Both the position numbers and the translations under genes were made by a program. Shown here one piece after another: positions 8,524 through 17,984 of a stretch of DNA of 64,000 nt. How positions within the stretch are numbered: position 1 is the first letter of the stretch; each line of letters begins with the position of its first letter. The DNA lies in NCBI RefSeq assembly GCF_008329905.1, contig NZ_CP032155.1, positions 806,001 through 870,000 of the forward strand, written 5' to 3'. The notes under the pieces are model-generated. The model searched no databases. It saw nothing but the letters and a program-made list of their open reading frames with translations, and was not told the origin of the DNA. This DNA comes from Mycobacterium sp. ELW1 (GTDB lineage: Bacteria; Actinomycetota; Actinomycetes; Mycobacteriales; Mycobacteriaceae).

Positions 8524-9455
8524 ACCCCGGCGAAGCAGGGATCCTGCTGGCCGTTGGGGATCGTCGCGTTCTGGGTGACGAATTTGGCCGTGACGCCCTC
8601 GTCGGTGACCGCGACGCTGTCGGCGTGAATGCCCATCGGCAGGTTCTTGGTCAGCGTCGACATGAAGGCGTCCAGTGCCGGCTGCACGGTCTCGCGCGGC
8701 AGCGTGAAGCCCAGCCCGGTCAGATTCACCACCTGCAGGGTGAGGCCGCCGTTGGAGATGGCCGGCTTGGTGGTGATGGAGCCCATGGCGCTCTGCAGCT
8801 CGATCGTGCCGTCCGACGGGCTCGTGCTCACGCCGCTGACCAGGCTGCCGAAGAACGGGATGGCGTTCTGCACGGTCTCCTTGATGCCGTCCTTGGTCCA
8901 CGCGATCGTGGCGTCCAGCGACCCCATCGTGCCGGCCGAGTTCGCGGTCTGGTCGATCCGGATGTCATCGAGCCAGAGGTCGAGCTTCATGCCCTTGGCC
9001 CCTCGAATCTGATTGCCCGCGGTCTGCACGTGGATGTCGCTGTAGTGCCGCGACAGGTGCTGCAGCAGGAAGGGGCGCGCGCCGAACGAGACGTCGGCCT
9101 GGTCTTGCACCACGCAGGAGACGGCTCGCGACACCACGGTGTCGGCCTCATGGCGCACGTAGAGTTCGGTGCCCAGCAGTCCGGCGATCACCACGGCCAG
9201 CACGATGACCATCACCAGAACGATCGACAGCGGGTCGCGCAGGAAGCCCCGCTTGCCCTCGTCGGGCTCCTCGCCGGGCGGTGTCTGCGACGGCGGCGGC
9301 CCATGCGGGATGTGCTGGGTCGGCGCGTCGGCGGGACCGCCCGGTCGGGGGATGTACTCGGTGGGTGTGCCTTGACCCGGGGAGGCGGCCCATGCCGGCG
9401 TGGTCGGGTCGCCGGGGCCGACGGGATGATTGGGGCCCTGTGGCGGATTCGTCAC
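8520..9455 (-). CDS. DUF2993 membrane protein (Rv0479c-like)
   Basis: This 311-residue protein has a Pro/Gly-rich cytoplasmic N terminus (1-70), one transmembrane helix (about 76-96) and a large external domain of the DUF2993 family. That family includes LmeA, which affects lipomannan maturation, but LmeA is a different gene, so this paralogue's role is unknown. The domain resembles lipid-binding (BPI/SMP-like) folds by family description; I cannot test this. The start codon overlaps the stop of the nitrilase gene upstream by 4 bp, so the two are translationally coupled. Confidence 0.86.
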   Translation of the reverse strand: MTNPPQGPNHPVGPGDPTTPAWAASPGQGTPTEYIPRPGGPADAPTQHIPHGPPPSQTPPGEEPDEGKRGFLRDPLSIVLVMVIVLAVVIAGLLGTELYVRHEADTVVSRAVSCVVQDQADVSFGARPFLLQHLSRHYSDIHVQTAGNQIRGAKGMKLDLWLDDIRIDQTANSAGTMGSLDATIAWTKDGIKETVQNAIPFFGSLVSGVSTSPSDGTIELQSAMGSITTKPAISNGGLTLQVVNLTGLGFTLPRETVQPALDAFMSTLTKNLPMGIHADSVAVTDEGVTAKFVTQNATIPNGQQDPCFAGV

Positions 9456-10273
9456 CTGGGCGATTCTGCCTTATCAATCTGAGCGAACTCTGAGCGGTTA
9501 CGCAGCACCGCGAGGGTTTCCCTGGTTGGCGCGACCCGATCGATGTCGATGTCGGTCACCATGAGCTGGGGATCGTCGCCCGCCGCGGCGACTACTTCAC
9601 CCAGCGGCGAGGCCACCACACTGCCGCCGACACCGGTTGGCGCCTTGGTCGACGTCGCCAGTTCGTCGCCCGGGTAACCCTGGTCGACGGCGGCGACAAA
9701 AGACTGCGAGTCCAGCGCGCGAGCGCGGGCCAGCAGGGTCCACTGCTCCAATTTGCCCGGCCCGGCGCCCCACGAGGCGTGCACGGTGATCAGCTGCGCC
9801 CCCCGGTCGGCGAGCTCGGTGTAGAGCGCGGGGAACCGAATATCGTAACAGAGGGTGATCCCGACGCCGACGCCGTCGACGGTGATCACGACGGGCTCCC
9901 GGCCGGGGGCCACCGCCTCGGATTCAGCAAATCCGAACGCGTCGTACATGTGGATCTTGTGATAGTGCGCGTCGACGTCTGGCCCAGTCGCCAGGATCGT
10001 GTTGGTGACCCGGCCGTCCGGGACGGGGGTGAACATGCCGGCCAGCACGGTGATGCCCGCGCTGTGCGCGATGCGGCGCACCTCGTCGGCCCAGGGGCCG
10101 TCGAGCGGTTCGGCCACCGGGGCCAGCGGCACACCGAAGCGGCACATCGTCCCTTCGGGGAAGGCCACCAGCCGGGCACCGGCGTCGGCGGCGCGACGGG
10201 TGTAGTCCTCGACCAGCTTCAGGTTCACGGCCGGGTCGGTGTCCGAGAGCAGCTGGGCCAGCGCAATCCGCAT
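9452..10273 (-). CDS. Carbon-nitrogen hydrolase (nitrilase superfamily, Rv0480c-like)
   Basis: The catalytic triad of the nitrilase superfamily is complete: Glu40 in FPEGT, Lys106 in YHKIHMYDAFG and Cys142 in LCYDIRFP. At 273 residues it is a single-domain enzyme of the omega-amidase/Nit type. The YDIRFP sequence resembles Nit1-type deaminated-glutathione amidases, but mycobacteria make mycothiol, so the substrate is open. It is the middle gene of a minus-strand group, 4 bp after the methyltransferase and coupled to the DUF2993 gene. Confidence 0.9.
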   Translation of the reverse strand: MRIALAQLLSDTDPAVNLKLVEDYTRRAADAGARLVAFPEGTMCRFGVPLAPVAEPLDGPWADEVRRIAHSAGITVLAGMFTPVPDGRVTNTILATGPDVDAHYHKIHMYDAFGFAESEAVAPGREPVVITVDGVGVGITLCYDIRFPALYTELADRGAQLITVHASWGAGPGKLEQWTLLARARALDSQSFVAAVDQGYPGDELATSTKAPTGVGGSVVASPLGEVVAAAGDDPQLMVTDIDIDRVAPTRETLAVLRNRSEFAQIDKAESPR

Positions 10274-10277
10274 GCGG

Positions 10278-11042
10278 TCAGCCTACGTCCGGTGCCACCG
10301 TCGACCATCCGACGGTGAGCACCGCATCGCGGACCGTGCGGCGCTGTGCCTCGATGGGGACACCGGCCGCACGCAGCTCCGCGAGCATTGCGCGCCAGCG
10401 ATCACGCGGGCCGAACACCGAATGCCCGGCAGCGCTCGCCCACGCACGGTCCGCCGACGACAGCAGGTCGTGGATGGGCTGGCCCGGAACATTGTGGTGG
10501 ATAAGCACTTTCGGCAACCGCTCGGCCAAGTCTGACGGGCGGTCGATATGCCGGGGGTCGCATGCCAGCGTCAGGCTCACCGGACCATCGCCGTCCAGCA
10601 GCACCCAGCAGCAGCGCCGCCCGAGCTCGTCGCAGGTGCCGTCGACGATCAGACCACCCGGCGCCAGCTGGGCACGCATCTGCGCCCACGCCTGGTCCAC
10701 CGCCTCTTCGGGGTATTGCCGCAGCACGTTGAACGCCCGCACCAGGACCGGATGCAGGCCGGCGAGTTCGAAACCGCCGACCTTGAACTCGACCCCGTCG
10801 ATGTCGGGTACCACCCGCTGCGGGTCGATCTCCAGCCCGACGACCCGCACATCGGGCCGGACCGCACGAAGCCGTGCGGCCAATTCCAGTGTGGTGACCG
10901 GCAATCGGCCGTACCCCAGGTCGACGATCACCGGGGTGGTGGCCGACTCCAGCGCCGTGCGCACCCGGGGGGAGTTGACCATCCAGCGATCGGCGCGCCG
11001 CAGCCGGTTGGCGTTGGTGGTGCCGCGGGTGGGAACGCCCAC
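10278..11042 (-). CDS. Predicted class I SAM-dependent methyltransferase
   Basis: A motif I-like VIVDLGYGRLPVTTLEL near residues 38-54 and the following acidic strand end (VVGLEIDP) suggest a Rossmann methyltransferase of 254 residues. The later AFNVLRQYPEEAV and GGLIVDGTCDE fit motifs IV-VI. Substrate unknown. The GTG start at 11042 leaves a basic, unstructured N terminus; a later start near residue 21 (WMVNSPRV) is possible. It lies 13 bp after the DUF2505 gene and 4 bp before the nitrilase, so the group is probably one operon. I recall no equivalent between Rv0480c and Rv0481c in M. tuberculosis. Confidence 0.72.
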   Translation of the reverse strand: MGVPTRGTTNANRLRRADRWMVNSPRVRTALESATTPVIVDLGYGRLPVTTLELAARLRAVRPDVRVVGLEIDPQRVVPDIDGVEFKVGGFELAGLHPVLVRAFNVLRQYPEEAVDQAWAQMRAQLAPGGLIVDGTCDELGRRCCWVLLDGDGPVSLTLACDPRHIDRPSDLAERLPKVLIHHNVPGQPIHDLLSSADRAWASAAGHSVFGPRDRWRAMLAELRAAGVPIEAQRRTVRDAVLTVGWSTVAPDVG

Positions 11043-11055
11043 CGGCCGTGGTGGT

Positions 11056-11568
11056 CTAGTGATGGCGGGCGATCCACTCGCGGGTGAAATCCCGTTCGTT
11101 GTCGAACAATCCGCGCAGACCGTCCAGCACCCACTTCTCGATCTTGCCGCCGACGAGCGGCACGTTGACCTTGCAGAGGCTGCGCAGGCGCAGTTCGCTC
11201 CCCGCGCCGGTCTGCTGCAGGACGTACGTGCCGTCGAAGTCCAGCGGGGCGGCGGGCACCAATGCCCGATAGTGTCCGTCGGCCGAGTTCTTCCCGGCGT
11301 CGAACGGGTCGAAATGTTGTTCGCGGGTGATGGTGAGCCGCAACGGAACCACCGCGGCGATCATCGACGGCATATCGCGGCGCGACACGGTGTGGGTGAA
11401 CACGATGTCGGTGCCGTTCGCGTCCGAATGAAAATGCGTCATCGCCGAATCCGTGTGCTGCTGATGCTCGGCGACCAGGTCCTCCCAGTACTCGCGACTG
11501 GTGAAGCTCTGGTAGAGCTCGGCGACAGGCTTGTCGAGCCCGATGACGTAGTCCATGCGACGGGACAT
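11056..11568 (-). CDS. DUF2505 protein, copy 1 (Rv0481c-like, SRPBCC-type fold)
   Basis: This 170-residue protein belongs to DUF2505, predicted START/SRPBCC-like ligand-binding proteins. Family-like segments include an N-terminal VIGLDKPVAELYQSF, the central VPLRLTITREQHFDP and a C-terminal VPLVGGKIEKWVLDGL followed by FDNERDFTREWI. No enzymatic residues are apparent. It is a paralogue of the gene immediately upstream on the same strand (11591-12097), which shares the VPLVGGK and F-TRWI-type endings, so the pair arose by tandem duplication. Confidence 0.85.
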   Translation of the reverse strand: MSRRMDYVIGLDKPVAELYQSFTSREYWEDLVAEHQQHTDSAMTHFHSDANGTDIVFTHTVSRRDMPSMIAAVVPLRLTITREQHFDPFDAGKNSADGHYRALVPAAPLDFDGTYVLQQTGAGSELRLRSLCKVNVPLVGGKIEKWVLDGLRGLFDNERDFTREWIARHH

Positions 11569-11590
11569 GAGCCCAACGGTACCTGTGACG

Positions 11591-12097
11591 TCAGCTGTTC
11601 TCGGCGATCCACCTGGTGGTGAATCGCTGCTCGGCGTTCAGCAGGTCGACCAGTTGGTGGCCGATGAAGTTCTCCACCTTGCCACCCACCAGGGGGATGC
11701 GTACCTCAACGGTGGCGCGAAAAGCCAACTGCGCCTGCAATTCTGCCGGTGTCAGCTGAGCACTTCCGGTCAACGACACCGGCGCGCCGGGGATGGTGCC
11801 GCTGACGGTGGCTTCGGCTGCGCCGTCGACAAGTCCGGTCCAGCTCTCCACGCGGCGAATTTCGAGATCGCCATGGTGGAACTGGGTGACCACGGCCGGC
11901 AGCCGGTTGACTCGCAGCACCTGGGTGGTCGCCACGTCGACGCCCCCGTTGGCCGTCAACCGAATTGAGTCGAGCGACGCGTGGTCGGCACCGGAATCGG
12001 CCAACCGCGCCAACCAGTACTGCTCGTCGCGCAATGCCTGGTGCACCTGTTCGACGCTGCCCTCGTAGGCGGTGGCCATGTCGAATGAGCGCGGCAT
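11591..12097 (-). CDS. DUF2505 protein, copy 2
   Basis: This is a second DUF2505/SRPBCC-like protein of about 168 residues. It shares with its neighbour the pattern TVEVRIPLVGGKVENFI and the ending RFTTRWIAENS. ATG at 12097 (MPRSFDMATAYEG) is chosen by alignment with copy 1; the frame is open further upstream but would overlap the murB start. It is divergent from murB and probably heads the minus-strand group that runs through the methyltransferase, nitrilase and DUF2993 genes. Ligand unknown. Confidence 0.82.
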   Translation of the reverse strand: MPRSFDMATAYEGSVEQVHQALRDEQYWLARLADSGADHASLDSIRLTANGGVDVATTQVLRVNRLPAVVTQFHHGDLEIRRVESWTGLVDGAAEATVSGTIPGAPVSLTGSAQLTPAELQAQLAFRATVEVRIPLVGGKVENFIGHQLVDLLNAEQRFTTRWIAENS

Positions 12098-12123
12098 AGC
12101 TGGTGAGGCTACCGTTACGGGCC

Positions 12124-13191
12124 GTGGCAGCTGGGAACTCATACGGTGGCGCGGCGGTTGCCGAGAACGTGTCGCTGGCTCCGCTGACCACCCTGCGGGT
12201 CGGTCCGGTCGCGCGTCGCCTCATCACCTGCACCACCACCGAGCAGATCGTGGCGACGTTGCGCGCCGTCGATGCCGATACCGACGGCCCGGTTCTGGTG
12301 CTGGCCGGCGGTTCCAACGTGGTGATCGCCGACGACCTCACCGATGTGACCGTCGTGCTGCTGGCCAGCCGAACCATCAGCGTCGAGGGTGGGCTGCTTC
12401 GCGCCGAAGCCGGCGCGGTCTGGGATGACGTGGTCGTCGCCGCCGTCGCGGCCGGGTTGGGCGGGCTGGAGTGCCTGTCCGGGATCCCGGGATCGGCCGG
12501 AGCCACCCCGGTGCAGAACGTCGGCGCCTACGGCGTGGAGGTGGCCGACTACCTGACCCGCGTTCGGCTGCTGGACCGGCGCAGCTCGCTGGTGCGGTGG
12601 GTGCCCGCCGCGGATCTCGGCCTCGGTTACCGGCACAGCGACCTGAAGAATTCCACCGACGCGGTGGTGCTGGAGGTGGAGTTCGGCCTGGACACGGACG
12701 GTCGCTCGGCGCCGCTGCGGTACGCCGAGCTGACGGCGGCGCTCGGCGTGCCTGCGGGGGAGCGGGCTGCACCCGCCGACGTGCGCACGGCCGTGCTGGC
12801 GTTGCGCGCCCGCAAAGGCATGGTGCTCGACGCCGACGACCACGACACCTGGAGCGTCGGATCGTTCTTCACCAATCCCGTCGTCCCCACCGCGCAGTTC
12901 GATGAACTGCAGGGCCGTTGGGATGGTCCGGTGCCGCACTACCCGGCCGACGACGGGGTCAAGCTGGCGGCCGGCTGGCTGGTCGAACACGCGGGTTTCG
13001 GCAAGGGTTACCCCGGCCCGGGCGGTGCGCCGTGCCGGCTGTCGACCAAGCATGCGCTGGCGTTGACCAACCGCGGCGGTGCGACGACCGCCGACGTCCT
13101 GGCGCTGGCCCGCACGGTCCGCGACGGTGTGCGCGACAGCTTCGGCATCACTCTGGTGCAGGAACCGGTGCTGGTCGGCTGCTCGCTGTAG
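12124..13191 (+). CDS. murB: UDP-N-acetylenolpyruvoylglucosamine reductase
   Basis: MurB reduces the enolpyruvyl group of UDP-GlcNAc-enolpyruvate with NADPH and FAD, giving UDP-MurNAc for peptidoglycan. The protein (about 355 residues) shows the FAD-binding [27 protein letters not shown], the catalytic serine region [11 protein letters not shown] and a C-terminal QEPVLVG carrying the conserved glutamate. GTG at 12124 (VAAGNSYGG) is preferred; the frame is also open from GTG at 12103. The gene corresponds to Rv0482 and stands divergent to the DUF2505 pair. Confidence 0.95.
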   Translation: MAAGNSYGGAAVAENVSLAPLTTLRVGPVARRLITCTTTEQIVATLRAVDADTDGPVLVLAGGSNVVIADDLTDVTVVLLASRTISVEGGLLRAEAGAVWDDVVVAAVAAGLGGLECLSGIPGSAGATPVQNVGAYGVEVADYLTRVRLLDRRSSLVRWVPAADLGLGYRHSDLKNSTDAVVLEVEFGLDTDGRSAPLRYAELTAALGVPAGERAAPADVRTAVLALRARKGMVLDADDHDTWSVGSFFTNPVVPTAQFDELQGRWDGPVPHYPADDGVKLAAGWLVEHAGFGKGYPGPGGAPCRLSTKHALALTNRGGATTADVLALARTVRDGVRDSFGITLVQEPVLVGCSL

Positions 13192-13311
13192 GCACTTCCG
13201 GCGCCGGGTCCACGAATATTCTGATAATTAACCCGCGCGACGAAAAATGGGGAGAATGGTGGGTGTCAGCCCGCCAACGGGTTTGCTTAGATCATCTACG
13301 GGGGATGTGAA

Positions 13312-14268
13312 ATGGCCACTGCCAGCACCAAAACTGTCAATCGCGGACGCAATCGCACACTGGGGGTCAAGACGTGGCTGGGCGCGGGGGCACTGACCCT
13401 CGGCGTCGGCGCCGCGCTGGCCGGAGCGACTGCTGTCGCGTCAGCTGATACCGGCGGCCATTCGGCGTCGGGTTCGGCCTCCTCGAGCTCATCCACCAAG
13501 TCCGATGCCGGACCCAAGCGCAGCGTGGCCACCTCGGCCCGGACGGTCGCCAAGGTGACGACGGCTCCCTCGAGCGCAGCCGCCTCGAAGCCGGCCGCCG
13601 GCGTCAAGCCCGCCGGCAAGACCGCCAGCGCCAACGCGAGCCTTCCGCCGATCAACCAGACCATCGACACACCGTTCGGTCCGATCTCGTTCGTCGCGAA
13701 CGTGTCCGCGCCGACCCCGCCTGACAGCGGGCCGGTGGCGATCGACGTCACCGCGAAGACTCCGCTCGGCGGCGCCAAGTTCTCGATCGGCGGAACGTCG
13801 ACATTCACGACGACACCCACGCCGACCAGCACGACGGCGTTGACCGACGGGACCCTCCAACTGCCGCCCGCGGTGGCATTCGCCGCCAGCGCGGCCGGGG
13901 CGTTTGTCGGTGCCGGGCTCAGCGCGGCCGACAGCCTGAAGACCTTCGTCGCCGCGGCGCAAAGCGGAAACATCGCGGGGGCGTTCGTCGCCTGGGCCGC
14001 GGCCGCGCCGAAGTTCACGAACGCTCTGCTGTTCGGCACCAGCACCCTCGACCTGCCGATTCCGACCGGCGGGACAGGTCCGGCCATCGTGGCGCACATC
14101 CCCGTCGGCGGGTTCTTCTCCCCGGCGCGATCGCTGTCGGTGAGCTGGGACGAGTTCAGCACCGTCCAGTCCGGCGTGACGATCAAGCTGGCGGCCGGTG
14201 ACATCGTGTTTGCGGGATCGAAGTTTGGCGGCGCAGCGCCGGCGTTCCTGGCGATCTTCGGCCTCTGA
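13312..14268 (+). CDS. Secreted Ala/Ser-rich protein of unknown function
   Basis: This 318-residue protein has a basic N terminus (about 1-20), a hydrophobic export segment (about 21-46, ending AVASADT), a Ser/Ala/Lys-rich linker (47-110) and a globular-looking C-terminal region with [19 protein letters not shown] and hydrophobic, Gly/Ala-rich segments. I recognise no domain. It resembles in style the lineage-restricted exported proteins common in rapid-growing mycobacteria, and the gene at 60486 is of similar style but not obviously homologous. The ATG follows GGGGGA (13300-13305). It sits between murB and the L,D-transpeptidase, where I recall no such gene in M. tuberculosis. Confidence 0.72.
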   Translation: MATASTKTVNRGRNRTLGVKTWLGAGALTLGVGAALAGATAVASADTGGHSASGSASSSSSTKSDAGPKRSVATSARTVAKVTTAPSSAAASKPAAGVKPAGKTASANASLPPINQTIDTPFGPISFVANVSAPTPPDSGPVAIDVTAKTPLGGAKFSIGGTSTFTTTPTPTSTTALTDGTLQLPPAVAFAASAAGAFVGAGLSAADSLKTFVAAAQSGNIAGAFVAWAAAAPKFTNALLFGTSTLDLPIPTGGTGPAIVAHIPVGGFFSPARSLSVSWDEFSTVQSGVTIKLAAGDIVFAGSKFGGAAPAFLAIFGL

Positions 14269-14344
14269 TCTCGGCCACGGTGGGGCGAAGCCCACACTCC
14301 GTCGATTAGCAGCCGGGCGGCTGGGTTCCGTATCTTGGATTGAC

Positions 14345-15712
14345 GTGAGCCCAGCCGACCGACCGCCGATCAACCGGCGACGCGCTTTGGCAGCGCTGGC
14401 GATCGGCGTTGCCGCGCCCAGTGCGCTGGCGGCATGCGTCAGCGGGCCTGGCAAACAGGCCGCCAAGCAGGGACCCCCGCCGAAGGCGTCGCTGACCTTC
14501 ACCCCGGCCAACGATGCCAAGGATGTGCTGCCAACGACCCCGGTGAGCCTCGAGGTCAAAGACGGCTGGCTGCAGCACGTCGCGCTGACCAATGTGGACG
14601 GCAAGCCCGTGGGCGGCACGCTCAACCGCGATCGCACCACGTTCACCGTCACCGAACCGCTGGGCTACGGCGCGTCCTACACCTGGGCCGGTTCGGCGGT
14701 CGGACGTGACGGGCAGGCTGTGCCGATCGCCGCGGCGTTCACCACGATCAATCCCACCAAACAGGTCAACGGCCAGTTCCAGCTGTCCGACGGGCAGACC
14801 GTCGGCGTGGCCGCGCCGATCATCCTGCAGTTCGACGCGGCGATCGACGACGAGCACAAACCGGATGTCGAAAAGGCGCTGACGGTCACCACCACGCCGC
14901 CCAACGAGGGCAGCTGGGCCTGGCTGCCCGACGAGGTGGGCGGCTCGCGGGTGCACTGGCGCACCAAGGAGTACTACCAACCGGGAACCAAGGTCCACGT
15001 CGACGCGCGCCTCTACGGGGTGAAGTTCGGCGACGACTCCTTCGGCGCGACGGACTCGACGCTGGACTTCGAGATCGGCCGCCGCCAGGTGGTCAAGGCC
15101 GATGCGACGTCGCACCGCATCCAGGTGATCACCGACGAGGGCGTGATCATGGACTTCCCGTGCAGCTACGGCGAAGCCGACAAGCCCCGCAACGTGACCC
15201 GCAGCGGCATCCACGTCGTCAGCGAGAAGTACGCCGACTTCTACATGACCAACCAGGCTGCCGGATATTCGAATGTCCATGAGCGCTGGGCGGTTCGGAT
15301 CTCCAACAATGGCGAGTTCATCCACGCCAACCCGGCGAGCTCCGGCGCGCAGGGCAATACCAACGTCACCAACGGCTGCATCAACCTGTCCACCGGCGAC
15401 GCCGAGCAGTACTTCGGCACCGCCGTGTACGGCGACCCGGTCGAGGTGACCGGCACGTCGATCCAGCTGTCCTACGCCGACGGCGACATCTGGGACTGGG
15501 CGGTGGACTGGAACGAGTGGAAGTCGATGTCGGCGCTGTCCGATACACAGCCCGAGACCAGCATCCCGAGCACCGCACCGGCCACCCCGACCGACGCGCC
15601 GACCCTGTCCGGCACGCCCACGACGACGACGCCGGCACCGGCGAGTTCATCCTCGAGCTCCACCTCGTCCTCGACCCCGACGACGACCGGTACGGCTACG
15701 AGCGGCGGTTGA
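14345..15712 (+). CDS. lprQ: L,D-transpeptidase lipoprotein (Rv0483/LprQ/LdtMt5-like)
   Basis: L,D-transpeptidases make 3-3 crosslinks in peptidoglycan. The protein has a signal peptide with RRR at 11-13 and a lipobox LAAC (Cys31), Ig-like domains (about 45-260), and a YkuD catalytic domain. There the active-site cysteine lies in TNGCINLS (Cys345) downstream of EFIHANP. The common SHGC form is replaced by TNGC, which I recall as normal for the LdtMt5 branch. A Thr/Ser/Pro tail ends the protein (from about residue 400). GTG at 14345 gives a standard lipoprotein signal. The 3' end overlaps the convergent SDR gene by 17 bp. Confidence 0.92.
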   Translation: MSPADRPPINRRRALAALAIGVAAPSALAACVSGPGKQAAKQGPPPKASLTFTPANDAKDVLPTTPVSLEVKDGWLQHVALTNVDGKPVGGTLNRDRTTFTVTEPLGYGASYTWAGSAVGRDGQAVPIAAAFTTINPTKQVNGQFQLSDGQTVGVAAPIILQFDAAIDDEHKPDVEKALTVTTTPPNEGSWAWLPDEVGGSRVHWRTKEYYQPGTKVHVDARLYGVKFGDDSFGATDSTLDFEIGRRQVVKADATSHRIQVITDEGVIMDFPCSYGEADKPRNVTRSGIHVVSEKYADFYMTNQAAGYSNVHERWAVRISNNGEFIHANPASSGAQGNTNVTNGCINLSTGDAEQYFGTAVYGDPVEVTGTSIQLSYADGDIWDWAVDWNEWKSMSALSDTQPETSIPSTAPATPTDAPTLSGTPTTTTPAPASSSSSSTSSSTPTTTGTATSGG

Positions 15713-16445
15713 ACCGGCTCGCGCTGGCCTGATCGCGGGGCCGCAGCACGATCTGGTCCAGGTTGACGTGCGACGGACGTGACGCGACGAAGCCGATCAC
15801 CTCGGCAACGTCGGCGGCGACCAGCGGGGTGATTCCCGAGTAGACCGCGTCGGCGCGCTGTTCGTCGCCGCCGAAGCGCACCAGCGAGAACTCCGTCTCC
15901 ACCGCGCCGGGCGCAATTTCGGTGAGCCGCACTGGTTTTCCGAGGAGTTCGCCGCGCAGCGTCCGGTGCAGAGCGCCCTGGGCATGCTTGGCGGCGGTGT
16001 ATCCGCCCCCGTTGTCATAGACCTCGAGCGCGGCGATCGAGGTGACGGTGACGATCAATCCGTCACCGGACTCGACGAGCTTGGGCAGCAATGCCCGCGT
16101 CACCCGCAGCGTCCCGAGGACGTTGGTCTCCCACATCCAGCGCCAGTTGTCCAAGTTCGCCTCGGCGATCGGTTCCAGTCCTTTGGCGCCGCCGGCATTG
16201 TTGACCAGGACGTCGACCCGCGGCACGCTGTCCGCCAACGCGGCGACGGCGGCATCATCTGTGACGTCGGCCACAATGGCGGTGCCGCCGATCTCGTCGG
16301 CCAGCCGCTGGATGCGGTCGGCCCTGCGCGCTACCGCGACCACGTGAAATCCAAGGGCGGCAAGACTTTTCGAGGTCGCCTCGCCGATGCCGGAGCTCGC
16401 CCCGGTCACTACCGCTACACGGGAATGGGCGTCTGGAGTGATCAT
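15696..16445 (-). CDS. Short-chain dehydrogenase/reductase (Rv0484c-like)
   Basis: This 249-residue classical SDR has the NAD(P)-binding TGASSGIG motif near residue 14, NNAGG near 88, a catalytic serine in VTSIAAL and the YTAAKHA motif supplying Tyr and Lys. The ARRADR after the second strand suggests NADP preference. Substrate unknown. ATG at 16445 is supported by a predicted -10 TAGAGT placed 7 bp upstream, a leaderless arrangement. It is divergent from the ROK regulator gene and convergent with lprQ. Confidence 0.92.
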   Translation of the reverse strand: MITPDAHSRVAVVTGASSGIGEATSKSLAALGFHVVAVARRADRIQRLADEIGGTAIVADVTDDAAVAALADSVPRVDVLVNNAGGAKGLEPIAEANLDNWRWMWETNVLGTLRVTRALLPKLVESGDGLIVTVTSIAALEVYDNGGGYTAAKHAQGALHRTLRGELLGKPVRLTEIAPGAVETEFSLVRFGGDEQRADAVYSGITPLVAADVAEVIGFVASRPSHVNLDQIVLRPRDQASASRFNRRS

Positions 16446-16452
16446 CGAACCA

Positions 16453-16458
16453 ACTCTA
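16453..16458 (-). promoter_or_regulatory. Predicted -10 element for a leaderless SDR transcript
   Basis: On the minus strand the sequence is TAGAGT, 7 bp before the ATG at 16445, matching TAnnnT of leaderless mycobacterial promoters. No clear -35 element is visible. Confidence 0.45.
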
Positions 16459-16497
16459 GTAACTGTGCTAAATTCCCAACGTGATCCGAATCGGTCT

Positions 16498-16540
16498 GAC
16501 CAGTTGTCTGGTCGCGCACACCGCGTGTTGTTGTCACGCG
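16498..16540. repeat. Two adjacent perfect inverted repeats upstream of the ROK gene
   Basis: GACCAG-TTGT-CTGGTC (16498-16513) and CGCGTG-TTGTTGT-CACGCG (16522-16540) are perfect 6-bp palindromes lying side by side in the divergent SDR/ROK intergenic region. Either could be an operator, for example for the ROK protein itself, or a hairpin in the ROK leader. Confidence 0.55.
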
Positions 16541-16642
16541 ACTCGCTGCGCCTGACCCGACCGGACTTTCTTCTTTCGTCCCGCTCACGTCGCCAGGTGT
16601 GGCATATGCCCCCCACCTGAAGACTCGAGAAGGACACCCCAA

Positions 16643-17974
16643 ATGCGTACCGTCGCCCTTTCTTCCCACGATTCGCTCCGTACTTCCGCCCATGACGCGG
16701 CCCGCATCGCCGCCCATGACGCGGCCCGCGTAGGAGCCCGCCCGCATCCCCTGCGCACCCGCCACCACATCGTGGCCCCGTCGCTGCGGATCCCCGACGC
16801 GGCTGCCGCATCGGTTTTCGCGGCGGTTCGCCAACGTGGCGCCATCGGCCGCGATGTGATCGCCCAGGTCACCAACCTGTCGATCGCCACGGTGAACCGC
16901 CAGGTCACCGCCCTGCTGGATGCCGGGATTCTGCGTGAGCGAGCCGATCTGGCCGTGTCGGGCGCGATCGGCCGCCCCCGCGTTCCGGTCGAGGTCCATC
17001 ATGAGCCGTTCCTGACCCTCGGCATCCACATCGGCGCGCGCACCACCAACATCGTCGCGACCGACTTGCTCGGCCGCACCCTGGACGCGGTCGAGACCCC
17101 GACGCCGCGCGGCGGTCAGGCTGCCGCACTGGCGTCGTTGGCCGGCAGCGCCCGTCGTTACCTGAGCCGCTGGCATCGCCGCCGTCCGTTGTGGATCGGC
17201 GTGGCGATCGGTGGCGTGGTCGACAGCGGCACCGGACATGTCGACCACAGCCGGTTGGGCTGGACGCAGGCTCCCGTCGGCCCGGTGCTCGCCGAGGCGT
17301 TGGGCCTGCCGGTCTCGGTGGCATCCCACGTGGACGCGATGGCCGGCGCCGAACTGCTGCTCGGTCTGCGTCGTCCGCCGGCTCAGGCGTCGAGCAGCCT
17401 GTACGTCTACGCGCGTGAGACCGTCGGGTTCGCTTTGGTGATCGGCGGCCGGGTGCACAGCCCGATCAGCGGCCCGGGCACCATTGCCGCGCTCCCGGTG
17501 ACCTCCGAATTGCTTGGCGGCAGTGGGCAATTGGAGTCGACTGTCAGCGACGAGGCGGTGCTTGCCGCAGCCCGCAAGCGCGGCATCGTGCCCGGTTCCG
17601 GGCCGGGCGCGTCGATGACCACGCTGCTGCGCACCGCCCGCCAGGGCGATACGCCGACGGCGGTCGGCGCCCGAGAACTGCTGGCCGAGCGGGCCCGCGT
17701 TCTGGGCGGCGCGGTGGCGCTGCTGCGCGACATGCTCAACCCCGACGACCTGGTGGTCGGCGGCCAGGCCTTCACCGAATACCCCGAAGGCATGCAACTC
17801 GTCGAGGCTGCGTTCGCCGAACGGTCGGTGCTGCCGGACCGCGATATCCGGGTGACCGCGTTCGGCAACCGGGTGCAGGAAGCCGGCGCCGGGATCGTCT
17901 CACTGGGCGGCTTGTACGCCGACCCGATCGGCGCGCTGAGACGGGCGCAGAACCGTCGCGAAGCCGCGGTGTAA
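16643..17974 (+). CDS. ROK-family transcriptional regulator (Rv0485-like)
   Basis: This 443-residue protein combines an N-terminal winged helix (about residues 50-105; [16 protein letters not shown]) with a C-terminal ROK/sugar-kinase-like ATPase fold (from about 120; [19 protein letters not shown], then [14 protein letters not shown]). Rv0485 is known to influence expression of pe13/ppe18. The N terminus holds an imperfect repeat AHDAARI / AHDAARV at about 16-30. The zinc-site cysteines usual in ROK repressors such as NagC are not seen, so a sugar-binding role is uncertain. The upstream region has two palindromes. It ends 10 bp before mshA. Confidence 0.9.
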   Translation: MRTVALSSHDSLRTSAHDAARIAAHDAARVGARPHPLRTRHHIVAPSLRIPDAAAASVFAAVRQRGAIGRDVIAQVTNLSIATVNRQVTALLDAGILRERADLAVSGAIGRPRVPVEVHHEPFLTLGIHIGARTTNIVATDLLGRTLDAVETPTPRGGQAAALASLAGSARRYLSRWHRRRPLWIGVAIGGVVDSGTGHVDHSRLGWTQAPVGPVLAEALGLPVSVASHVDAMAGAELLLGLRRPPAQASSSLYVYARETVGFALVIGGRVHSPISGPGTIAALPVTSELLGGSGQLESTVSDEAVLAAARKRGIVPGSGPGASMTTLLRTARQGDTPTAVGARELLAERARVLGGAVALLRDMLNPDDLVVGGQAFTEYPEGMQLVEAAFAERSVLPDRDIRVTAFGNRVQEAGAGIVSLGGLYADPIGALRRAQNRREAAV

Positions 17975-17984
17975 AGATGGAGGC

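Noticed and set aside
16446..16811. N-terminal extension of the SDR to 371 residues
   Set aside because: The extra sequence is Arg/Gly-rich, runs across the ROK promoter and start, and the classical SDR N terminus begins at 16445.
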